The notes under the pieces were generated by a model. That model saw only the letters and a program-made list of their open reading frames with translations. It had not been told where the DNA came from and did not search any database. Positions 17,623 through 24,303 of a stretch of DNA of 50,184 nt are shown one piece after another (position 1 is the first letter of the stretch; each line of letters starts with the position of its first letter). Source of the stretch: Thermoplasmata archaeon (GTDB lineage Archaea > Thermoplasmatota > Thermoplasmata > Lutacidiplasmatales > UBA184); contig DAHUZP010000008.1 of NCBI GenBank assembly GCA_027306505.1, forward strand, positions 1-50,184, given 5' to 3'. A program made the translations under genes and the position numbers.

Positions 17623-18276
17623 ATGGACGCTGGGACCCCCAACGCCGCACAGGCCTCCGGTTCGCAGCCGTCCTCTTCCTCTGGCGGCCAGGGCCCCGCG
17701 TCGCCACCGCCTTCCTCTCCTCCAGCGCGCCCTCCCTCGAACCCTCCCGCGGGAGGATCGGGAGGGCCGGACCACCGTCCCCGGGGACGGAGGCGGGGGG
17801 GCGGTCCGGACCGACCCGGGATGAACCGCGGGGACCGCCCTCCCCGCCCACCGATGCCACGGGTCCGCACCGAACCGGTGGTCTTCATCGGCGACAAGCC
17901 CACCATGACCTACGTTTTCGAGGTGATCGGCCAGGTGTTGAGCGGGGCCCCCGAGGTGAAGGTCAAGGCCCGGGGAAAGGCCATCTCCCGGGCGGTGGAC
18001 GTCGCCGAGGTGGTCCGACGCCACAAGCTGACCGAGGGGAAGGTCGAGGTACGGCAAGTGCACATCGGGACGGAGCGTCTCACCAACCGTGACGGTCGTG
18101 ACGCGAACGTCTCCTCGATCGAGATCATCCTGATCCGGAACGGGGGGCCCGACGCGGGGCCCGCGACTACGCCCTCGTCGGGAGGGCCGGTGAGGGGGCC
18201 GCCCCCGGCAGGGGCACCGAGCCCGCCGCAGGGGACGGCATCGGCGAGAGCGGAAGGCTCGCCGCCGGGTACATAG
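17623..18276 (+). CDS. albA: Alba nucleic-acid-binding protein with long disordered tails
   Basis: About 217 residues. The Alba fold occupies residues ~86-172: [20 protein letters not shown], then [20 protein letters not shown] with the conserved Lys/Arg DNA- and RNA-binding stretch, then the VRQVHIGTE hairpin and SSIEIILIR. Typical Alba proteins are about 90-100 residues. Here an N-terminal tail of ~85 residues (Ser/Pro-, then Arg/Gly/Pro-rich with RGRRRGGG) and a C-terminal Pro/Gly/Ala tail of ~45 residues flank the fold. A shorter start at ATG 17821 (20 residues before the fold) is possible, but a TATA-like box is correctly spaced for 17623. The last 110 bp overlap the 3' end of the convergent DUF1614-RDD gene. 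Confidence 0.88.
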   Translation: MDAGTPNAAQASGSQPSSSSGGQGPASPPPSSPPARPPSNPPAGGSGGPDHRPRGRRRGGGPDRPGMNRGDRPPRPPMPRVRTEPVVFIGDKPTMTYVFEVIGQVLSGAPEVKVKARGKAISRAVDVAEVVRRHKLTEGKVEVRQVHIGTERLTNRDGRDANVSSIEIILIRNGGPDAGPATTPSSGGPVRGPPPAGAPSPPQGTASARAEGSPPGT

Positions 18277-20065
18277 GGGACGCGGAAGCGACGACGAAGG
18301 CTGTCCACGGTGGGACGCGGTTCCACACCATCGTACCGGCGAGGATGTCCCCGAGCCTCTGTCGGCGCCGGTTGGAGACGAGCACGACCAAGCTCACCAC
18401 CCCTAGGACGGCGACCCCGCCCAGGGCGAGGGCGATGACCGCGACCCCCAGGAGGAGCGCCAGGGAGAGCGGAGCCGTGGTCGCGGCGTAGGCGATCCCC
18501 AGTCCCAGGCCTAGCGAGAGGACGAAGAGCGGCAGGAGCTTCGGTCCGTTGCGGGCGAGGGAGGCGAGCAACGTCGGCGACTTCCCGTCCGGACCGACGA
18601 CGATGATCCCCATGAGGTGCTTCCCCGGGGTCGCTCCCCAGGCCCACTCCATCGCGGCATACACGGCGAACGGCCAGGCCCCGAGGGCGCTGATGGCCCC
18701 CAAGTAGGCGATGGACGAGAGGGCGGAGATGAGGTCGAGGTTTCCCCAGAGCACCACCAGGTAAAGGAGGGGGATGGCGAGCGCCGAGGTGACGAGCAGG
18801 TCGACACCGAAGGCCTTCACCCGGGCCCCGACGGTCGCCAGGCGGCGGCCGAGGACCTCCAGGAGGCCCCGCTGGACGAGGAAGCCCGCGACGAGCGCCC
18901 GGCGGGCATCCTCGGGTCCGGCGGGCGTGGAGCCAGCGAGCCGTCGGAGGTTCGCGAGGTCCGCGGCGAGCAGGGGGTGGGTCGTGAGCGGCTCGAGCCC
19001 GTGCTCCGGTGCCGCGGGAGGGAGCCCGACCGCGGTCCGCGTCTCCGAGACGTCCCTCTCCAGGGTCTGGAGGACCAGGGGCGCGACCTCCCCGTACCTA
19101 CCTTCGGCGTAGGCCTGGAGGCCCGGCTGGAAGCGGGCCTCCGAGCCGCGCAGCGGGCCGAAAGCGAAGGTACTCGCGGCCTCTCCTTCTGGCCGCGCCG
19201 TGGGCCGTTCTCCCCTCCGCAGGGCAAGACCGAGCAGGAGGGCGACGCCCAGGGCGAAAGGCCCCGAGAGGAAGACCAGGTCCATCGGCCCCGCCCCCCC
19301 GATCGATCCGAGGAAGGCGGGGGCCTGGAAGAGCTGGGGCTGGTGGAGGATGTCCGCCCCGATGAGGACCCCGAGGGTCGAAGCGGCGTAGGCGAGGGCG
19401 GGGGCATCCGCTCTTGGCCACCGCACCACGACGGAGCCCACACCGATGATCCCGGGTGCGATGAGATAGAACGGGAACTCCGAGACGATCCCCGTCCCCA
19501 CGAGCACCTGGGTCGTGAGGTAGGTGCCCCAGACGCCCACGGCGACGAGCCCGAAGGCGGCGAGGGCGTCCATGAGCCCGGGCTTCGCTGGGTCGGGAAG
19601 CAAGTGGCGCCGCGCCAGGAGCAGCGCTCCTCCTCCGATACCGAACCCCACCAGGAAGCCGACGGTGGGGATCGCGGTGGGCGCGGAGGGCAGGCGCACC
19701 AGCAGGACCAGGGTGGCGGCGATCGATACCAGCAACCCCGAGACGAAAGCGAGGAGGTCCAGGTTCTTCCCCGGGAGCAACCGGCGGTCCAGGAGCACCA
19801 ACGAAAGGGCGACCGGAATGAGCCCGCCGCCGACGTTCACCATCAGCACCGAGCCGTTCCACGCGAAGAAGGGCAGGTTCCCGAGGGTCCCCACGACCCC
19901 TCCGACGAGCAGCAGCAGGAAGGTCCGCTTCCCGAAGCCCAGCGCGTCCCCGGCGAGCTTGCGGTCCCAGGCGAGGAGGAACAGGCCCCCGAAGAGCGCG
20001 AAGGGGAGCACCAGGTAGGCGAAGAGCGAGGTGGAATCGTAGAAGAGCTGGAAGGGATCGACCAT
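18167..20065 (-). CDS. DUF1614-RDD fusion, multi-pass membrane protein
   Basis: About 632 residues from the ATG at 20065. The first ~290 residues are a DUF1614 domain with eight or so membrane segments, including [18 protein letters not shown] and the typical IGADIL...[15 protein letters not shown] block. A soluble stretch of ~130 residues follows. The C-terminal part is an RDD domain ([49 protein letters not shown]), then a Pro/Ala tail. RDD proteins are implicated in transport, including Na+/H+ antiport in some bacteria; DUF1614 has no known function. The role of the fusion is unknown, possibly transport. An in-frame upstream extension to 20197 has no membrane or signal character and would overlap the aspartase start, so I reject it. 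Confidence 0.8.
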   Translation of the reverse strand: MVDPFQLFYDSTSLFAYLVLPFALFGGLFLLAWDRKLAGDALGFGKRTFLLLLVGGVVGTLGNLPFFAWNGSVLMVNVGGGLIPVALSLVLLDRRLLPGKNLDLLAFVSGLLVSIAATLVLLVRLPSAPTAIPTVGFLVGFGIGGGALLLARRHLLPDPAKPGLMDALAAFGLVAVGVWGTYLTTQVLVGTGIVSEFPFYLIAPGIIGVGSVVVRWPRADAPALAYAASTLGVLIGADILHQPQLFQAPAFLGSIGGAGPMDLVFLSGPFALGVALLLGLALRRGERPTARPEGEAASTFAFGPLRGSEARFQPGLQAYAEGRYGEVAPLVLQTLERDVSETRTAVGLPPAAPEHGLEPLTTHPLLAADLANLRRLAGSTPAGPEDARRALVAGFLVQRGLLEVLGRRLATVGARVKAFGVDLLVTSALAIPLLYLVVLWGNLDLISALSSIAYLGAISALGAWPFAVYAAMEWAWGATPGKHLMGIIVVGPDGKSPTLLASLARNGPKLLPLFVLSLGLGLGIAYAATTAPLSLALLLGVAVIALALGGVAVLGVVSLVVLVSNRRRQRLGDILAGTMVWNRVPPWTAFVVASASPMYPAASLPLSPMPSPAAGSVPLPGAAPSPALPTRA

Positions 20066-20160
20066 CGGCCGGCCACGCGGGCTGCGGGGGAGCTTCTCAC
20101 GGCCCCCGCTCTCTTGGAGGTTTCCATCCCCGACGAGGGTGGGGGGAGAAGGCGACCACG

Positions 20161-20170
20161 GGCTTTTTGC
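20161..20170 (+). promoter_or_regulatory. TATA box of aspartase-family gene
   Basis: GGCTTTTTGC centred about 26 nt upstream of the ATG at 20192; leaderless spacing. Confidence 0.6.
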
Positions 20171-20191
20171 ACCCGAGCCGGTGCCCCGGCC

Positions 20192-21610
20192 ATGCACGCC
20201 CCCAAGACCCCCAGCGCCACGCGCACCGAGAAGGACTCCCTGGGCCCCAAGGAGGTCCCCTCCGACGCCTACTACGGCGTCCAGGCGGCGCGCGCTCGGG
20301 AGAACTTCCCCGTGAGCGGTCTACCGCTCCCCCCGGAGCTGGTGCGCGCCTACGCGCTGGTGAAGCTCGCCTGCGCTGAGGCGAACCAGAAGCTGGGGAC
20401 GGTGGAAGAGGCGAAGGCCCAGGCGATCGAGCGGGCCTGCCAGGAGGTCGCGGACGGCAAGTTCGCCCAAGAGTTCATCGTGGACGTCTTCCAGGCAGGG
20501 GCAGGGACCTCGACGAACATGAACGTCAACGAGGTCGTCGCGAACCGGGCGCTGGAGCTCATGGGCCACCCCAAGGGCGACTACGCCTTCCTCTCCCCTA
20601 ACGACCACGTGAACCGTGGGCAGTCGACGAACGACACTTTCCCCACGGCGCTCAACGTCTCGATCCTCTTCGCGTTCCAGGAGGTCGAGCGCTCGGTGCT
20701 GCACCTCGTGACGAGCCTCGAGTCCAAAGCGAAGGAGCTGGCGGACGCCCCCAAGGCCGGGCGGACGCATCTCAAGGACGCGATGCCGGTGACGTTGGGT
20801 TCCGAGTTCCAGGCGTACGCGAGCGCGCTCCGGCGGGTCCTGGAGTCCCTCCCTCGGGTGCGGGAGGACCTCTCCGAGGTGGCGCTGGGGGGCAGTGCGG
20901 TGGGGAGCGGCATCAACACCGTGCCCGGCTTCCGGGCTCTCGCCGTCTCCCGCCTCGCCGAGCGCTCCGGACTCCCGCTGCGCGTCGCGAAGGACCCGTT
21001 CGAGACGATGCAGAGCCGACGGGCCGCCTCCGAGGCCTCCTCTTGGCTCCGATCGCTCGCGGTCGAACTGACGCGGATCGCGAACGACCTCAGGCTGCTC
21101 TCCTCCGGCCCCGCGACCGGGTTCGACGAGGTGCGGCTCCCCGAGGTCCAGCCGGGCTCCTCCATCATGCCCGGCAAGGTGAACCCCTCCATGGCCGAGT
21201 GCCTCAACCAGGTCTGCTTCCACGTCATCGGGAGCGACCTCGCGACCTCGCTCGCCTCTCAGGCGGGGCAGCTCGAGATCAACGTCATGATGCCGCTCAT
21301 GGCCTACGAGGTGCTCTTCTCCAGCCGGATCCTCGCGCACTTCCTGCCGGCCTTCGCGACGCGCTGTGTGGACGGGATCACCGCCCACCGGGAGCGCATG
21401 GAGCACTACCTGCTCTCCTCCCATGCCCTGGCGACGGTGCTCACGCCGAAGCTGGGCTATCTCAAGGTGGCCGAGGTGATCAAGAAGTCCGCCGCGAGCG
21501 GGATCAACGCTCGCGACTACCTGGTCCGGGAAGGCCTCCTGACCGAACCGGAGGTCGAGGAGCTCCTGGGCAAGGCTGCCCTGGTCAAGATGGCGCGGCC
21601 CGTCGCCTGA
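20192..21610 (+). CDS. aspA: Aspartate ammonia-lyase (aspartase/class II fumarase family)
   Basis: About 472 residues, normal family length. The superfamily signature GSSIMPGKVNPS (around residue 328) and STNDTFPTA (around 148) are intact, as are AGRTHLKDAMPV and the TSTNMNVNEVVANRALE block. Several stretches favour aspartase over fumarase: DAYYGVQAARARENFPVSG near the N-terminus, SPNDHVNRGQSTND, and CVDGITAHRERMEHYL near the C-terminus. The reaction would be aspartate to fumarate plus ammonia, joining amino-acid breakdown to the TCA cycle; fumarate hydratase cannot be fully excluded. It has its own TATA box with leaderless spacing. It converges on the kelch gene with a 52-bp gap. gdhA, another ammonia-releasing enzyme gene, lies 22 kb away. 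Confidence 0.8.
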   Translation: MHAPKTPSATRTEKDSLGPKEVPSDAYYGVQAARARENFPVSGLPLPPELVRAYALVKLACAEANQKLGTVEEAKAQAIERACQEVADGKFAQEFIVDVFQAGAGTSTNMNVNEVVANRALELMGHPKGDYAFLSPNDHVNRGQSTNDTFPTALNVSILFAFQEVERSVLHLVTSLESKAKELADAPKAGRTHLKDAMPVTLGSEFQAYASALRRVLESLPRVREDLSEVALGGSAVGSGINTVPGFRALAVSRLAERSGLPLRVAKDPFETMQSRRAASEASSWLRSLAVELTRIANDLRLLSSGPATGFDEVRLPEVQPGSSIMPGKVNPSMAECLNQVCFHVIGSDLATSLASQAGQLEINVMMPLMAYEVLFSSRILAHFLPAFATRCVDGITAHRERMEHYLLSSHALATVLTPKLGYLKVAEVIKKSAASGINARDYLVREGLLTEPEVEELLGKAALVKMARPVA

Positions 21611-21662
21611 GCCAGGACGGACCTTCCGGGTACCGGCGGACGGTGGGCTCGGGCCCCCCCGC

Positions 21663-22604
21663 TCAGCCCCGGACCCAATCCCGCGTCGAGACTCGCCAGG
21701 TGGGAGGGGCTTCGCCTTCCAGATAGTTCCCGCCGAGGATCCAGATCTCCTCCCCCACCTCGATCATCCCGAAGTGGTAGCGGGGATGCGGTAGGGGCGC
21801 GAGCTCCGTCCACGCCCCATCGGGGGTGAGCAGGAAGGCGCTCGCGAGCCCCAGGGTCTCGTCGTCGACCCCTCCGACCACGAGCATGCCCTCATCGAGG
21901 GCCAGCGCCCGGTGGGCGCGTCGTGGCCCCGGGAGCTCCGGCAGTCGCTGCCAGGCCTGGTGGAACGTATCGAAGGCGAAGGTGACCCCGGTCACCGGCT
22001 GGGCGAAGAGGTGCTCTCGCTTCCAGGCCCCGACGCCCAGGGCCCCACCTGCCCAGACCAGCTTCTCCCCGGAGCGAAGGGAAGCGAACGCCCCGTCCGC
22101 CGCGCTCAACGGGAGAGGCGGGGACTCCCTCCAGTCACCCGAAGCGCCCGAGCCCCCCGAAGAGGACTGCACGTGGTCCGGGACCACTGCGTCCGCGTTG
22201 CGGGGGTCGATGCGGAACCCCCCGGCGAGGTGCAGGGCACGGCCCTCCCGAGCGACTCGCGCCCAGGCCGTGGGGTGAGGGAGCGACGGGCGCACCTCCC
22301 ATCGGCGCTCGCGAAGGTGGAAGGCCTCCACGGCCTCGCTGGTCTGTGCGCTGGGCAGGTAGCCCCCCGCGGTCACGAGCCAATCGCCCTCCAGGGCCCA
22401 GCCCAGGCCCTCGCGGGGTGACGGGATGGGTGGGTCTTCGCTCCACTTCCCGGACCTCAGATCGAGGACCCAGGTCTCCCGGACCGGCTCCCGGGGAGCG
22501 ACGCACCCTCCGACGATGAAGAGGGCGCTGTCGTTCGCCGCGACCGCGAAATCGCTGCGGCGCCGCGGCAGGGGAGGGCCTGGGCGGAAGAGGTCTCCTA
22601 CCAT
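21663..22604 (-). CDS. Kelch-repeat beta-propeller protein
   Basis: About 313 residues. Six kelch-like blades are visible, each with a Gly-Gly turn after a hydrophobic strand: LFIVGGCV, WLVTAGGYLP, LHLAGGFRI, LVWAGGALG, MLVVGGVDD and WILGGNYLE, with the paired Trp/aromatic positions (KWSEDPPIP, RWEVRPSLP). No signal peptide is seen, so it is probably cytosolic and may act as an interaction scaffold. I start it at the ATG at 22604, not the upstream ATG at 22625, because a strong TATA box (22628-22635) predicts transcription from about 22604. It is divergent from the TrmB gene. Confidence 0.8.
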   Translation of the reverse strand: MVGDLFRPGPPLPRRRSDFAVAANDSALFIVGGCVAPREPVRETWVLDLRSGKWSEDPPIPSPREGLGWALEGDWLVTAGGYLPSAQTSEAVEAFHLRERRWEVRPSLPHPTAWARVAREGRALHLAGGFRIDPRNADAVVPDHVQSSSGGSGASGDWRESPPLPLSAADGAFASLRSGEKLVWAGGALGVGAWKREHLFAQPVTGVTFAFDTFHQAWQRLPELPGPRRAHRALALDEGMLVVGGVDDETLGLASAFLLTPDGAWTELAPLPHPRYHFGMIEVGEEIWILGGNYLEGEAPPTWRVSTRDWVRG

Positions 22605-22627
22605 CCCCGCACAAAGGTCGTCCATCG

Positions 22628-22635
22628 GATATATC
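22628..22635 (-). promoter_or_regulatory. TATA box of kelch gene
   Basis: GATATATC, self-complementary, centred 27-28 nt upstream of the ATG at 22604. It overlaps the previous in-frame ATG region, which argues against the longer protein. Confidence 0.6.
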
Positions 22636-22670
22636 GCAGGCGAAAGGTGGCACGAAGGTCCAAGGTCAAC

Positions 22671-22678
22671 GATTTAGG
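22671..22678 (+). promoter_or_regulatory. TATA box of trmB-like gene
   Basis: GATTTAGG centred about 28 nt upstream of the ATG at 22703; the GTG at 22697 would lie close to or just before the predicted start site. Confidence 0.5.
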
Positions 22679-22702
22679 CCGCGGCTATTAGATGGCGTGC
22701 CC

Positions 22703-23464
22703 ATGGCGAACCCCGACGAGCTGGTCGCGTCCCTGGGCAACGACCAGACCGCGGAATACCGAAGGGCCGTAGAGGTCCTGGAGCGGGTGGGCCTCACCCG
22801 GTACGAGGCCCGGGCCTACATCGCCCTCGTCACCCGCGGGTACGGCGACGCGGCGGGGCTTGCGGGCGCCGCCCAGATCCCCCGGACCAGCGCCTACAAG
22901 GTACTGGAAGCGCTCTGCCAGAAGGGCTACGCCTACTCCTCCGGAGGCAAGCCTACGCTCTTCAAGCCCCAGGCTCCGGAGGTGGTGGCGAACCACCTGC
23001 GCGACGACGTCCAGGAGGTCTTCGGACGCCTGCAGGAGCTCCACCGGATGGTGGGCGAGCAGGGAGAGCCCCAGTTGGTCTACCTCCTCTACGGCCGGCA
23101 GAAGGTCCTGACCAAGGTGGGCGAGTTCATCGACCGCTCCACCCGGACGGTCATCGTGACCACCCCGCAGATCGCGGAGCTACGCGAGGAGCTCGGCAAG
23201 CGGATCGCGAGCGCGGTCAAGCGCGGGGTCGATATCACCTTCATCACGGCCCCCGCGCAGAAGATCCCGGAGGGCTGCCGCCACGTCGCGCGCCAGCACA
23301 TCCTCGCGACGGACCTCCTGGTCGACGGGGAGCACGCGCTCCTCGCTTCGCCCGGGCTGGACGCCTGCGGGTTCACCGACAACCCGATCCTAGCCGAACA
23401 TCTCAAGCAGTTCCTGGACATCATGCTCGAGCATGCCGGCTCGTCCACCCCGTCCTCCCGTTGA
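22703..23464 (+). CDS. TrmB-family transcriptional regulator
   Basis: About 253 residues. The N-terminal winged helix (residues ~22-80) shows VGLTRYEARAYIALVTRG and a recognition helix around PRTSAYKVLEALCQKGY, the TrmB signature. A short helical linker (VQEVFGRLQELHRMV) is followed by the PLD-like C-terminal regulatory domain (ILATDLLVDGEHALLAS). TrmB regulators in archaea often sense sugars, but members vary and the ligand is not evident. ATG at 22703 and GTG at 22697 are both in frame. taw2 starts 32 bp before its stop, so the two are translationally coupled or at least cotranscribed. Confidence 0.88.
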   Translation: MANPDELVASLGNDQTAEYRRAVEVLERVGLTRYEARAYIALVTRGYGDAAGLAGAAQIPRTSAYKVLEALCQKGYAYSSGGKPTLFKPQAPEVVANHLRDDVQEVFGRLQELHRMVGEQGEPQLVYLLYGRQKVLTKVGEFIDRSTRTVIVTTPQIAELREELGKRIASAVKRGVDITFITAPAQKIPEGCRHVARQHILATDLLVDGEHALLASPGLDACGFTDNPILAEHLKQFLDIMLEHAGSSTPSSR

Positions 23465-24296
23465 GCGGATACGTGACCGGCTCGCCCGCGAGATCGGGGA
23501 CCGGGCGCGGGACCTCCCCCGGGGCTACCAGCGTCTCGGGGACGTGGTCCTGCTCCGGCTCCCGGTGAGCCTGGAGGCGCACGGCAGGCGCATTGGAGAG
23601 CTCTTCCAGGAGGAGCTCCACGTGCACACGGTCCTCGCGCTGGAGGGTGGCTACGAGGGAGAGCTACGGCACCCGCGCACGCGCCGGCTCGTGGGGGAGG
23701 GCAGTGAGACGGTCCACCAGGAGGAGGGGGTCCGCTGGCACCTCGACCCCGCGGAGGTGATGTTCGCTTCGGGGAACCGCTTGGAGCGCCGGCGCGCTGG
23801 CGCCGTGGTGCGCCCCGGAGAGCGGGTCGCGGACCTCTTCGCCGGCATCGGTTACTTCACGGTCCACGCGGCGAAGTTCGGCCGTCCGGAACGCGTGGAG
23901 GCCGTGGAGAAGAACCCCCGCGCCTACGCCTTCCTGCTGCGGAACCTCGAGGAGAACGGCGTCCAGGACCGGGTCCGGCCCCACCTCGGGGACAATCGGG
24001 AGGTGGAGCTGCCCCTCGCTTCCTTCGACCGGATCTTCCTGGGGCTCCTTCCCAGCGCGATCCCCTTCGTGCCCCGGGCCCTGGGGCTCCTCGCCCCCCA
24101 GGGAGGCTGGCTGCACGTGCACCTCGTGGTCTCCGCTCCCCGCGCCCTGGAAGAGGCCTCCGAGCGCGTGGGGGGCGCGATCCGGGCCGAGGGCGGCATC
24201 TTGCTCGCGGAGCCTATCCCGCGCGTGGTGAAGCCCTACGGCCCGTCTCGGTCCCACGTCGTCGTGGACGCTCGCGCTCGTCCGAGCGCGTCCTGA
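23433..24296 (+). CDS. taw2: Taw2-like tRNA wyosine aminocarboxypropyltransferase
   Basis: 287 residues, a class I SAM-dependent enzyme of the Trm5/Tyw2 group. Tyw2/Taw2 identity is favoured by LDPAEVMFASGN, by ADLFAGIGYFTVHAA (Trm5 usually has a GVGPF-type loop) and by FLGLLPSA where Trm5 has an NLP-type motif; the end motif KPYGPSRSHVVVD is common to the group. Taw2 transfers the aminocarboxypropyl group of SAM to the 4-demethylwyosine at position 37 of tRNA-Phe. No Taw1 or Trm5 gene is in the window. It starts inside the trmB-like gene (32-bp overlap) and converges on the next gene with a 7-bp gap. Other Trm5-family activity cannot be excluded. Confidence 0.82.
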   Translation: MPARPPRPPVERIRDRLAREIGDRARDLPRGYQRLGDVVLLRLPVSLEAHGRRIGELFQEELHVHTVLALEGGYEGELRHPRTRRLVGEGSETVHQEEGVRWHLDPAEVMFASGNRLERRRAGAVVRPGERVADLFAGIGYFTVHAAKFGRPERVEAVEKNPRAYAFLLRNLEENGVQDRVRPHLGDNREVELPLASFDRIFLGLLPSAIPFVPRALGLLAPQGGWLHVHLVVSAPRALEEASERVGGAIRAEGGILLAEPIPRVVKPYGPSRSHVVVDARARPSAS

Positions 24297-24303
24297 GGCC
24301 CGT

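Noticed and set aside
18617..20191. 525-codon N-terminal extension of the aspartase frame
   Set aside because: It is antisense to the DUF1614-RDD gene and full of charged low-complexity sequence; a TATA box and the family N-terminus place the start at 20192.
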